From NCBI GenBank assembly GCA_964410485.1, contig CAYPHJ010000117.1, positions 1-13,719 on the forward strand: 13,719 nucleotides of DNA, in the 5' to 3' direction. Source of the DNA: CAYPHJ01 sp964410485. GTDB lineage: Bacteria > Desulfobacterota > Binatia > UBA9968. The position numbers and the translations under genes are program-made. Within the stretch, counting starts at the first letter, position 1. Each line of letters opens with the position of its first letter. The notes below the pieces were generated by a model that had not been told where the DNA came from, ran no database searches, and was given only the letters and a program-made list of their open reading frames with translations. Shown here one piece after another: positions 1 through 6,340 of the stretch.

Positions 1-2
1 TG

Positions 3-122
3 ATGTTAACGTTTGCCTTGGGAGCCTTGGTGAGCTTGATGGTATCGATTCCCGCTATGCTCAAAAGAAGATCGGCAATTTCAAATCAGAAGAAGAATAA
101 TGTTCAGGAAGTGGAGAGATAA
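3..122 (+). CDS. C-terminal tail of a possible membrane protein (partial)
   Basis: This frame is open from the window edge to a TAA at 120-122. It encodes about 19 mostly hydrophobic residues (from MLTFALGALVSL to the AML at 54-62), then a basic KRR and a polar tail. One membrane helix followed by positive charges is the usual look of a cytoplasmic C-terminus. The ATG at 3 could be internal, because the gene may begin outside the window. A second frame (2-100) is also open but gives a less protein-like sequence. I do not recognise the family. Confidence 0.35.
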   Translation: MLTFALGALVSLMVSIPAMLKRRSAISNQKKNNVQEVER

Positions 123-306
123 ATATGGCCAGATGGCTTTCGATCAGGCCATCCATAACCCTCCCACGGGGCTTAGATTCGTATTATTTTGCTACAACAC
201 AAGATCTTAGTCGGAATAGATAGCTTTTGACAGAATCCAGTAGGGAGGGTCAGATAAATCGGTAAAGGAGCAGATTGTCAGCGCCATCAAAGGCACGGGG
301 GATATT

Positions 307-1143
307 GTGAACGCTGTGGTAGATACGGTATCCGGCACTGTCGCGAATACGATTAAGGGTACCGGTGCAGTCGCCACTTCGCTGATAGGAGCCTTATCGG
401 ACACGGCGCGCGCTTCCATTCAGGGAGTGGCTCATGTAGGTGGCGATATAGGGGCGGCTGCTAAAGGAGCTATCATAGGAGCGTTGCGGGGCACTAAAGA
501 AACGAGCACAGAAGCGGTAGAGACTATTACGGCTACCGCCGGTGGAGTTGTCAAAGGCGCTTCAGAAGTTGCGGGTAACTTGGGAACGGCAGCGAAAGGT
601 GCGGTTCAAGGAGCCATCTCGGGGGCAAAGGAGGTAGGACTGAATGTGGTGGAAGCAACTTCCGCTGCTGTTAGCGGAGCTCTGACGGCTACCAGTGAAA
701 TTGTCAGAGGAACTGGCAACACAGGAGCTTCTGTGATCCAAGCCTCGTCAGACGTTGTGCGGGTAGCGGTTCAAGGAATCGTCGAGGTGGGTGGAGACGT
801 GGGCTTAGGGGCTAAGGGAGTTATCATAGGCGCTCTTAGAGGTACGAAACAGACGGGTACTGAAGCTTTTGAAACCATAAGCGCGACTGCCGGTGCGGTC
901 GTAAAAGGGACTTCCGAAGTGGCAGGTGACGTAGCCGCGGCAGCTAAAGGCGCTGTAGAGGGCGCTATAGCTGGGGCAAAAGAGCTCAGTATAGATGCAA
1001 CTGAAGCAGCCTCTGCTGCCGCTACAGGAGCGGTTAAGGCCGCAGGTGAAATTGGTTCCGGGGTCGCAGAACAGGTTCGTAACGCCGTCACTGGCACCAT
1101 TGCTGGAGTAAAAGTCGTGTTAAAAGAGCCCTTCAAGAAGTAA
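307..1143 (+). CDS. Repeated alanine/glycine-rich amphipathic protein with four glycine zippers, function unknown
   Basis: I do not recognise a named family. The 278-residue product is almost entirely Ala, Gly, Val, Ile, Thr, Glu and Lys, with no Cys, Trp, Tyr or His-rich motif apart from one His. It has no clear signal peptide or long hydrophobic helix. It is built from two copies of a 117-residue unit (residues 16-132 and 133-249). Each unit contains two blocks of the form KGAxxGAxxG (Gly 54/58/62, 98/102/106, 171/175/179, 215/219/223). These are glycine-zipper spacings, set in stretches that would form amphipathic helices, so membrane association or self-assembly is likely (inference). The start is uncertain: GTG 307 follows a weak GGGG, but in-frame coding-like sequence continues upstream to 244 without a standard start codon. 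nfeD begins 15 bases after its stop, so the gene is probably the first of an operon with nfeD and floA. LEA-like or phasin-like roles are alternatives. Confidence 0.75.
   Translation: MNAVVDTVSGTVANTIKGTGAVATSLIGALSDTARASIQGVAHVGGDIGAAAKGAIIGALRGTKETSTEAVETITATAGGVVKGASEVAGNLGTAAKGAVQGAISGAKEVGLNVVEATSAAVSGALTATSEIVRGTGNTGASVIQASSDVVRVAVQGIVEVGGDVGLGAKGVIIGALRGTKQTGTEAFETISATAGAVVKGTSEVAGDVAAAAKGAVEGAIAGAKELSIDATEAASAAATGAVKAAGEIGSGVAEQVRNAVTGTIAGVKVVLKEPFKK
352..1053 (+). repeat. Tandem 351-base internal duplication within the glycine-zipper gene
   Basis: Codons 16-132 (352-702) and 133-249 (703-1053) align without gaps at an offset of exactly 117 codons. Matching landmarks include ALRGTK at residues 59-64 and 176-181, VVKG at 81-84 and 198-201, and the KxGTG-like starts at 17-20 and 134-137. 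The two halves differ widely at the DNA level while the protein pattern is kept, which suggests an old duplication under selection rather than a recent or unstable repeat. Confidence 0.85.
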
Positions 1144-1158
1144 ATCAGGATATTATCT

Positions 1159-2553
1159 ATGCGGTTTATGCGTAGCGCTATAAGCAGATGGGCTGGGCGA
1201 CTGTCAATCGTCTGTATGGGGCTGCTCACCACTCTGGGGCTGAACGGGCCTTCGTTCGCTCAGCAACCGCCTGTGGTATACGTCGCGCCAATCGAAGGGA
1301 TGATAGACCTTGGGCTCGCTCCTTTCGTTCAGCGCGTCCTTAACGAAGCCACGGACGCAGGCGCCGCGGCCGTGATTTTTGAGATCAATACCTTCGGTGG
1401 GCGGGTAGACGCGGCTGTTCTTATCCGCGACGCTTTGTTGAATGCCAAGGTTAAGACGGTCGCCTTTGTGAACAAGAGAGCTATCTCCGCGGGCGCCCTC
1501 ATCAGTTTGGCTGCTGAGAAGATCGTCATGGCCGACGGGGGGACGATCGGCGCCGCAACGCCGGTACAAATGGGACAGCCGGGCGCGGCTGCTCAGCCGG
1601 TGGAGGAGAAAACCGTCTCCTATGTACGAAAGGAATTTAGCGCGACGGCCGAGACGCGCAAGCGGCCGCCGCTTATCGCGGAGGCGATGGTGGACGCGGA
1701 CGTGGAGATCCCCGGTCTCATCGAGAAAGGAAAGCTCCTGACGCTGACGACCGAGGAGGCCATGAAGCATAAGCTTGCGGATTTTCGTGCCCAAACCATA
1801 GAGAGTGTGCTGGATCAGTTAGGTCTTGGAGGCGCCGAGGTAAGGCGCGCGGCGGCCAACTGGGCGGAGAATCTGGTCCGCTTTCTCACGCATCCCATTG
1901 TCAGCTCTCTGCTGATCACCGTCGGCATGTTGGGGATCATCATCGAGATCCGAACTCCCGGGTTCGGGGTTCCGGGCGCGCTGGGCATCACGAGCCTGGC
2001 GCTCTTCTTCTGGGGCCACTGGCTGGTCCAGCTCGCTGGATGGGAGGAGCTGCTGCTGGTCGGGGCTGGTCTCGGGCTTTTGGTCTTGGAAGTTTTTGTT
2101 ATTCCGGGCTTTGGCGTCGCCGGAGCCCTGGGGATTGTCGCCCTCCTGGCGGGTCTCAGCCTGAGCCTCTTCGGAGCCGGAGCCAGTTGGGAGTTCATCC
2201 TTAAAGCAGTGAGTCGCGTCGTTTTCTCTCTGCTCATAGCATTAATTGCAAGTCTGCTCACGCTGCGCTTTTTGCCCCGCCTGCCTTTCGGGCGACGCTT
2301 GATCCTGCAGACGGGTCTACTAGCGGGCGCAGGAGGCGGCTCGGCGCCCGAGAGCGATAGAAACTGGCTGGGTAAAAGCGGGGCAGCGCTCTCGCCACTT
2401 CGACCGGCAGGCATTGCAGAGATTGAAGGTGAGCGAGTGGATGTGGTCTCTGAAGGAGATCTCGTCGAAGCGGGAGTACCAATCGTGGTGACCCGCGTGG
2501 ATGGCAACCGTATCGTCGTCCGGCGACGCCGGGGATCAACAGCGAGGGATTAA
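1159..2553 (+). CDS. nfeD: NfeD1b-type membrane serine protease
   Basis: This is a 464-residue membrane-bound ClpP-class protease of the NfeD family, the usual operon partner of stomatin and flotillin-like proteins. Residues 1-35 look like a signal peptide ending in SFAQQ. Residues 38-215 form the protease domain: FGGRVDAA (79-86) matches the oxyanion loop, and S110 in AISAGAL matches the catalytic serine of the archaeal homologue 1510-N. K158 in SYVRKEF sits where its catalytic lysine is expected. Five hydrophobic segments follow (about 245-265, 270-288, 296-315, 320-338, 352-371). The C-terminus (from about 400) is the NfeD OB-fold domain, with typical GIAEIEGERVDVVSEG and IVV strands. The start ATG at 1159 has CAGGA upstream; an ATG at 1168 is also possible. 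floA starts 2 bases after the stop. The expected target is a membrane-protein segment, but the real substrate is unknown. Confidence 0.93.
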   Translation: MRFMRSAISRWAGRLSIVCMGLLTTLGLNGPSFAQQPPVVYVAPIEGMIDLGLAPFVQRVLNEATDAGAAAVIFEINTFGGRVDAAVLIRDALLNAKVKTVAFVNKRAISAGALISLAAEKIVMADGGTIGAATPVQMGQPGAAAQPVEEKTVSYVRKEFSATAETRKRPPLIAEAMVDADVEIPGLIEKGKLLTLTTEEAMKHKLADFRAQTIESVLDQLGLGGAEVRRAAANWAENLVRFLTHPIVSSLLITVGMLGIIIEIRTPGFGVPGALGITSLALFFWGHWLVQLAGWEELLLVGAGLGLLVLEVFVIPGFGVAGALGIVALLAGLSLSLFGAGASWEFILKAVSRVVFSLLIALIASLLTLRFLPRLPFGRRLILQTGLLAGAGGGSAPESDRNWLGKSGAALSPLRPAGIAEIEGERVDVVSEGDLVEAGVPIVVTRVDGNRIVVRRRRGSTARD

Positions 2554-2555
2554 AA

Positions 2556-3482
2556 ATGTTTGGAATCGAGACCGGCATAGCGGGCGGCTTCGTATTGCTA
2601 TTGCTGCTGGTGACGGGGTTGGGCTTTATCTTCTATCTGGTCCCGCTCCCGCTCTGGATCGCTGCGTGGGCATCCGGCGCGTACGTGGGACTCCTTACTC
2701 TCATCGGGATGCGCCTGCGCCGCGTGCCGCCCGGGACCGTGGTCACCGCACGCATCAGCGCGGTGAAGGCTGGCCTTGACATCTCGGTCAACGACCTGGA
2801 GGCCCACTACCTGGCAGGCGGAAACGTCGTCAGGGTGGTGAACGCCATGATTTCCGCAGACAAGGCCAACATCGCTTTGCCCTTCAAGCGGGCCGCCGCC
2901 ATCGATCTGGCCGGCCGCGATGTGTTGGAAGCAGTCAAAATGTCGGTCATCCCAAAGGTGATCGAGACGCCGAGGATCGCCGCCATCGCCAAAAACGGAA
3001 TTCAACTCATCGCCGTCTCTCGTGTGACGGTGCGCACCAATATTGACCGGCTAGTGGGAGGAGCCGGACAGGAGACCATTATTGCACGGGTTGGGGAAGG
3101 TATGGTGAGCACCATCGGGTCCGCAGCCTCGCACAAGGACGTGCTGGAGAATCCGGATCACATCTCCAAACATATCTTATCAAGGGGACTTGATTCAGGG
3201 ACGGCCTACGAGATCCTTTCCATCGACATTGCGGACGTGGACGTGGGCGAGAACATCGGCGCGAAGCTGCAGATCGATCAGGCGAACGCCGATAAGCAAA
3301 TTGCTCAGGCCAAGGCGGAAGAGCGCCGGGCCATGGCTGTCGCCCTCGAGCAGGAAATGCGGGCTCGGGTGGTCGAGGCGGAGGCGGAAGTGCCGCGCGC
3401 TATGGCGGAAGCATTTCGCCAGGGAAATCTCGGCATCATGGACTCCTACAAGACGAAGAACGTGCAAGCCGATACGCGGTAA
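2556..3482 (+). CDS. floA: Flotillin-like protein FloA (SPFH/band-7 family)
   Basis: This is a 308-residue FloA/YqfA-type flotillin, a scaffold of functional membrane microdomains. Residues 9-29 and 33-51 are the N-terminal hydrophobic hairpin. The SPFH-type core spans roughly 55-235, including VPPGTVVTARI and the stretch from VIPKVIETP to GIQLIAVSRVTVRTN. The C-terminal helix (about 245-290) is rich in Ala, Glu and Gln (AKAEERRAMA, VVEAEAEVPRAMAEAF) and should form the oligomerising coiled coil. It ends with the family hallmark FRQGNLGIMDSY. The protein stops soon after that hallmark, so it is somewhat shorter than the roughly 330 residues of B. subtilis FloA. GAGGG lies 7 bases before the ATG and the gene is almost contiguous with nfeD, so the two are surely co-transcribed. 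Nothing in the operon shows how it is regulated. Confidence 0.94.
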   Translation: MFGIETGIAGGFVLLLLLVTGLGFIFYLVPLPLWIAAWASGAYVGLLTLIGMRLRRVPPGTVVTARISAVKAGLDISVNDLEAHYLAGGNVVRVVNAMISADKANIALPFKRAAAIDLAGRDVLEAVKMSVIPKVIETPRIAAIAKNGIQLIAVSRVTVRTNIDRLVGGAGQETIIARVGEGMVSTIGSAASHKDVLENPDHISKHILSRGLDSGTAYEILSIDIADVDVGENIGAKLQIDQANADKQIAQAKAEERRAMAVALEQEMRARVVEAEAEVPRAMAEAFRQGNLGIMDSYKTKNVQADTR

Positions 3483-3541
3483 AAATTGAGGAGTAACGGT
3501 TGTTGAAAGTTCCTTACGACTGGCCTCACACCAAAGGAGTT

Positions 3542-4018
3542 TTAAGATCGTTTATCCGAATGCTTCTTTCCCTTGGAATTGCGCAGGCAGCCACCGCAGA
3601 CGCCCCGGAAAATAATCTGCGCCTCGTCCACATTACCGTCGACGTACTCAGGGTTCAGGCAAGGCTTTGCCCCGACGCTACAAGTCACGTCTCGGATCGC
3701 CCCGCAACGCCGGCAGCTGAAATGATGGTGCCAGCGTCCCGCCGGTTCGTAGAGCGCGCGACCCGGCCCCACATCGGTTAACATGACCAGGCTATGGGCG
3801 AGCAAAGCCGCGAGCGCATTGTAAACGGATGCGCGCGAAAGCGGTGTGCCTCTCGTTTGTAGCTCCGCTACCAGATCATCGGCGGAGCGATGACCCCCGA
3901 GTTCCTGGAGAAGTTGAAGCACCACAAGCCTGGGCTGCGTGGCCTTTAAGCCCGCAGCCCTGAGGCTCTGAGATAGATCCTCCTTGCTCACTTGCCGATT
4001 TGCGCGTGGAGCATCCAT
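3542..4018 (-). CDS. perR: Fur-family metalloregulator, PerR-like peroxide sensor
   Basis: This is a 158-residue Fur-family repressor. Residues 14-85 are the winged helix with recognition helix RASVYNALAALL (62-73). The dimerisation domain follows, with two CxxC pairs (C102/C105 and C141/C144) for structural zinc. Possible regulatory-metal ligands are H43, E91, H97, H99 and D110. D110 falls where B. subtilis PerR has Asp104 and Fur has Glu, the residue linked to peroxide sensing; E91 replaces PerR Asp85. I therefore favour PerR over Fur, and the pairing with dps supports this. The ATG at 4018 has GGAGAA six bases upstream and overlaps the dps end by 31 bases. A GTG at 3991 would give a 4-base overlap but has no ribosome site. 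The gene converges with floA. It probably represses its own operon through the palindromes at 4482-4524. Confidence 0.9.
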   Translation of the reverse strand: MDAPRANRQVSKEDLSQSLRAAGLKATQPRLVVLQLLQELGGHRSADDLVAELQTRGTPLSRASVYNALAALLAHSLVMLTDVGPGRALYEPAGRWHHHFSCRRCGAIRDVTCSVGAKPCLNPEYVDGNVDEAQIIFRGVCGGCLRNSKGKKHSDKRS

Positions 4019-4461
4019 AGATGCTTCTCCAATCCTTTCACGATTTCAATGACCAGATCCTGGCTGACCAGGTCCGCTTCACCGAGTCGCTCCATCGCAT
4101 CCCGCCCACGGGATGCCAGTGCCGCGATTCGCTCCGATATCACGGTAAGCGCCTGCCCGTCTGCGAGACGTCCCGCAGGCAGAGGCTCGAGCGAGCTTTC
4201 CTTAGCAACATCGGTTACCTGCCCCGCAGCCGGTGCACCAACGGCGAGGATTCGTTCGGCCACTTCATCAGACCACTCCCGGGCATCATCAACGATTTTG
4301 TCCATTTGCTCGTGGACAGACCGAAAGAGCGGCCCGAAGACGTTCCAGTGCGTTTGTTTGGCCTGTAACGCCAACGCAATCAAATCGAACAACAAAGGCT
4401 GCATTTCTGCGGTTATTTGACTTCGTGTTTCCTGATTCAACTTCTCTGAAATAGACGTCAT
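3988..4461 (-). CDS. dps: Dps-family ferritin-like DNA-binding/iron-storage protein
   Basis: This is a 157-residue Dps. The family forms 12-subunit shells that oxidise Fe(II) with hydrogen peroxide, store the iron and may coat DNA. The first helix carries KQTHWNVFGPLF (35-46), followed by SVHEQMD (48-54). By alignment with Listeria Dps the inter-subunit ferroxidase ligands are H38, H50, D65 and E69, all present. The length is normal. The N-terminus before the first helix is short with few lysines, so DNA binding by a basic tail is not obvious. AGGAGG at 4469-4474 lies 7 bases from the ATG, a very strong ribosome site. This is the first gene of the dps-perR operon, and its promoter carries two palindromic operator-like sites. 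Confidence 0.95.
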   Translation of the reverse strand: MTSISEKLNQETRSQITAEMQPLLFDLIALALQAKQTHWNVFGPLFRSVHEQMDKIVDDAREWSDEVAERILAVGAPAAGQVTDVAKESSLEPLPAGRLADGQALTVISERIAALASRGRDAMERLGEADLVSQDLVIEIVKGLEKHLWMLHAQIGK

Positions 4462-4481
4462 GATTCAACCTCCTTCTTTTG

Positions 4482-4498
4482 TTTTGACACTGTCAAAA
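4482..4498. promoter_or_regulatory. Perfect 8-1-8 palindrome over the -10/+1 region of dps, candidate PerR-like operator
   Basis: The sequence TTTTGACA-C-TGTCAAAA is a perfect inverted repeat with a single central base at 4490. The geometry equals the 7-1-7 Per/Fur box of Gram-positive bacteria, but the half-site (TTGACA) differs. It covers the 3' side of the -10 element and the predicted transcription start, a repressing position. That the downstream perR-like product binds it is inference. Confidence 0.75.
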
Positions 4499-4523
4499 TA
4501 ACGCCTAGTTTAGACATTGTCAA
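4495..4523 (-). promoter_or_regulatory. Sigma-70 type promoter of the dps-perR operon
   Basis: On the minus strand, a perfect -35 TTGACA (4523-4518) is separated by exactly 17 bases from TATTTT (4500-4495), which matches 4 of 6 bases of the -10 consensus. Transcription would start near 4488, leaving a leader of about 26 bases that carries the AGGAGG site. Confidence 0.75.
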
Positions 4524-4524
4524 G
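4510..4524. promoter_or_regulatory. Imperfect 7-1-7 palindrome over the -35 element of dps, second candidate operator
   Basis: TTAGACA-T-TGTCAAG (centre 4517) matches the 4482-4498 site except for changes in the outer bases. Its right half contains the -35 TTGACA when read on the minus strand. The two centres are 27 bases apart, about two and a half helical turns, so bound dimers would lie on nearly opposite faces. Part of the similarity may come from the -35 element itself. Confidence 0.55.
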
Positions 4525-4541
4525 ATAGCACGGTGCACGAG

Positions 4542-4635
4542 TGTCATCCTGAAACGAAGTGAAGGATCTGCTTCGCGCGCCAGTTAGCGACGATGAAAGA
4601 GCAGATTCTTCGTCGCTGCGCTCCTCAGAATGACA
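4542..4635. repeat. 94-base imperfect inverted repeat (REP/MITE-like intergenic element)
   Basis: The left arm begins TGTCATCCTGA and continues to AAGGATCTGCT (near 4573). The right arm, from AGCAGATTCTT (4600) to TCAGAATGACA (4635), is its imperfect reverse complement. Sequences of this kind (TGTCATTCTGAG...GAAGAATCT) are widespread intergenic palindromes in many environmental bacterial genomes. It sits between the end of the oxidase operon and the dps promoter and could serve as a terminator-like hairpin. No open frame crosses it convincingly. Confidence 0.8.
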
Positions 4636-4707
4636 TTAAAACCCAGCTTGCTGAGGGGGGAGACTCAGAGCGACCGTTTGACGATATTGTAAGGAAGGCT
4701 GCTCTGC

Positions 4708-5124
4708 TTACAGCTTGTAGAGCATCAGGTAGACGAGAACGCCGCTGATAGATACATAAAGCCAGATCGGAAACGTCCAACGGGCGATGCGCCGGTGCGC
4801 CTCGAAGCGGAGCTTGAGGCCTCTAAAAAGCGTGATGAGAGCCAGCGGGACAACGGCTGTGGCTAAAATCGTGTGGCTGATCAGTATCGTAAAATAGACC
4901 GTGCGCATCCAACCCTGGCCCTGAAAGCGGACGGAGCCCACCTGATAGTGGTAGGTAAGATAAGAGATCAGAAAGAGCGTAGAGGTTGCAAAGGCCGCCA
5001 GCATGCAGGCTTTGTGCGCGCTGATGTTGCTGGTTCTAATGAAGACAAAGCCTGTAAGCAACAAAATAGCGGCGAGAGAATTCAGCACCGCGTTGAGCGT
5101 CGGCAGGTCAGTCGGTGAAATCAA
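4708..5124 (-). CDS. DUF420 membrane protein of the oxidase operon
   Basis: This is a four-helix integral membrane protein of the DUF420 family (B. subtilis YozB type), often found next to cytochrome oxidase genes; its function is unknown. I chose the TTG at 5124, which overlaps the subunit IV stop as TTGA and gives 138 residues beginning MISPTDLPTLNAVL, the usual family start. A GTG at 5169 would add 15 residues that lie over subunit IV, and neither start has a good ribosome site. Hydrophobic segments are near residues 12-30, 38-58, 74-98 and 114-136. Four histidines stand out: H37 in SAHKACM, H59 in YHYQVGS, H84 in LISHTIL and H110 in HRRIARW. They could bind heme or copper (inference). It is the last gene of the operon. 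Confidence 0.85.
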   Translation of the reverse strand: MISPTDLPTLNAVLNSLAAILLLTGFVFIRTSNISAHKACMLAAFATSTLFLISYLTYHYQVGSVRFQGQGWMRTVYFTILISHTILATAVVPLALITLFRGLKLRFEAHRRIARWTFPIWLYVSISGVLVYLMLYKL

Positions 5125-5399
5125 TGGGGAAAAATATCGGGCAATAGCATTAGTATGAGAAACACGCACAAAATAAAGGGGCTCAGCGCGATAAGGCCAA
5201 GAGTCAAGCGCTCAAATTTGAGATGCATGAAATAAAGCGCGACCAGGCTCGCTTTGGAAATCGCCATTGAGATCAGAAGAATAGCGATGACAAGTTTCGA
5301 TAGCGGCGTATACACGACAGCAACTTCGAGGATGGTCAGTACGAATAGCCACCAGAATACAGCCATATAGTTGGGTTCTTTGTGCGCCTGTGTACTCAT
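5121..5399 (-). CDS. ctaF: Cytochrome c oxidase subunit IV (bacterial CtaF/CoxD type)
   Basis: This is a 92-residue protein with three hydrophobic segments (about 12-30, 34-56, 65-87) of the prokaryotic oxidase subunit IV family, a small accessory subunit that stabilises the complex. The diagnostic stretch SKASLVALYFMHLKFE (48-63) is present. The ATG at 5399 has AGGAG 7 bases upstream (5407-5411); a TTG two codons earlier is less likely. It follows the second subunit III gene by 18 bases and overlaps the DUF420 gene by 4 bases, so its translation is probably coupled to both. Confidence 0.92.
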   Translation of the reverse strand: MSTQAHKEPNYMAVFWWLFVLTILEVAVVYTPLSKLVIAILLISMAISKASLVALYFMHLKFERLTLGLIALSPFILCVFLILMLLPDIFPH

Positions 5400-5417
5400 C
5401 GACAAACTCCTGTCCAG

Positions 5418-6026
5418 CTAAATTAAATAAACGAAGGTAAAGATCAAAATCCAGACGAGATCCACGAAGTGCCAATACAGCCCTGCGATCTCCACATGCT
5501 TGGCCCCGTAGCGGCCCCGCGAGACCGCGGCAAAAACACACGTATTGTAAATGACGCCGCCTGTCACATGCATGCCGTGAAAGCCGGTAAGGACGAAAAA
5601 CGTCGTGGCAAATAGATGGGTTGAGAAGGACAGGTTGTGCTCGGGCAGGATCGTTACAATCAAGTGCGTCCATTCGTAAGCCTGCAGCCCAAGAAAAATA
5701 AGCCCGCCCAGAATCGTGAGTCCCATGAATTTTTTGAACTTGCGCATGTCGCCGTGTTGAATGCTTGAAAGCGAACGCACCATGGTGACACTGCTGACAA
5801 TGAGAAGAAAGGTCATCAGCGCAGTCAAATTGATTCCAAGCACTTCGGCCGGCACTGGCCAGTCCGGGCTCGCATAGCGCAAGATTCCGTACCCCACGAT
5901 CAGCCCGCCGAAGGACATGGCGTCTCCGGCCAAGAACAACCACATGCCGAGCTTGCCCCAACTCTCCGGCGTTAAAGGAGACTCCTGGGGCTCGGCTTCC
6001 GCATGCATCGCAGCGACTTCAGTCAT
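5418..6026 (-). CDS. ctaE: Cytochrome c oxidase subunit III, copy 2 (canonical C-terminus)
   Basis: This is a 202-residue, five-helix subunit III of the short bacterial type. The signature near the C-terminus is complete: E179, then YWHFVDLVW (184-192) with H186 and D189, which in the family line the lipid-binding cleft. The middle motifs AYEW (E118) and GFHGMHV (148-154) are also present. In helix 1, the family's conserved Glu (usual form SExMxF) is an Asp: AGDAMSF, D35. The ATG at 6026 has AGGAGG at 6037-6042 and overlaps the preceding gene as ATGA. The open frame extends to 6188, but that extension lies over the neighbouring gene and has no membrane or domain pattern, so I do not use it. 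This copy should pair with subunits I and II encoded upstream. Confidence 0.93.
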   Translation of the reverse strand: MTEVAAMHAEAEPQESPLTPESWGKLGMWLFLAGDAMSFGGLIVGYGILRYASPDWPVPAEVLGINLTALMTFLLIVSSVTMVRSLSSIQHGDMRKFKKFMGLTILGGLIFLGLQAYEWTHLIVTILPEHNLSFSTHLFATTFFVLTGFHGMHVTGGVIYNTCVFAAVSRGRYGAKHVEIAGLYWHFVDLVWILIFTFVYLI

Positions 6027-6313
6027 CTTCCGTTTTCCTCCTGATTCCAAGCGAGCCGGGCGAGTGGCCGGGACGCCGCTTCTTCCCTTTTTTGCCGTGC
6101 CACCGAACGGCGGTACGTGTAAACAAGCCAGCCGGCAATCGACGCACCGACCAGGTACGGTGTTGCCATGAGGAAGAGCACGCTCCAATTGAATGCATCC
6201 GTCGTGGCATCACTGGCACCCGTTAAACAAACTGCGCACGCGCCCGCCAGCGAGTGAGTGAAAAAAACTGCTGTCCACGCAGCGACTAGCACAACTGCGG
6301 TTTTGTATTTCAT
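6023..6313 (-). CDS. Small CxxC membrane protein of the oxidase operon, function unknown
   Basis: This is a 96-residue protein I cannot name. Residues 5-25 are a signal peptide or first membrane helix. A CAVC motif (C26, C29) follows at once and would face the periplasm. A second hydrophobic helix (about 43-66) ends in TYRR, then a charged cytoplasmic tail of 30 residues. The Cys sit just after the likely cleavage site, but AGAC is not a good lipobox. The gene is real by context: its stop overlaps the start of the second subunit III as ATGA. Similar small proteins with a CxxC between two helices occur beside oxidase genes elsewhere. Thiol or copper chemistry during oxidase assembly is a plausible role (inference). 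The ribosome site (AAGAAGAG) is weak. Confidence 0.78.
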   Translation of the reverse strand: MKYKTAVVLVAAWTAVFFTHSLAGACAVCLTGASDATTDAFNWSVLFLMATPYLVGASIAGWLVYTYRRSVARQKREEAASRPLARLAWNQEENGR

Positions 6314-6340
6314 ACTACTCTTCTTGTCCGAGACCGTTTA

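Noticed and set aside
771..1232. A 153-residue minus-strand open frame rich in Ala, Pro and Ser opposite the glycine-zipper gene
   Set aside because: The composition is what the reverse strand of a GCN/GGN-rich gene gives, and it runs into the nfeD signal peptide.
5418..6188. Long N-terminal extension of subunit III copy 2 with several Cys
   Set aside because: The extra residues overlap the CxxC gene out of frame, and the ATG at 6026 has a strong AGGAGG site.
6237..6253. Possible lipobox in the CxxC protein
   Set aside because: The residues before C26 are Ala-Gly-Ala, with no Leu, Val or Ile at -3, so lipidation is not well supported.
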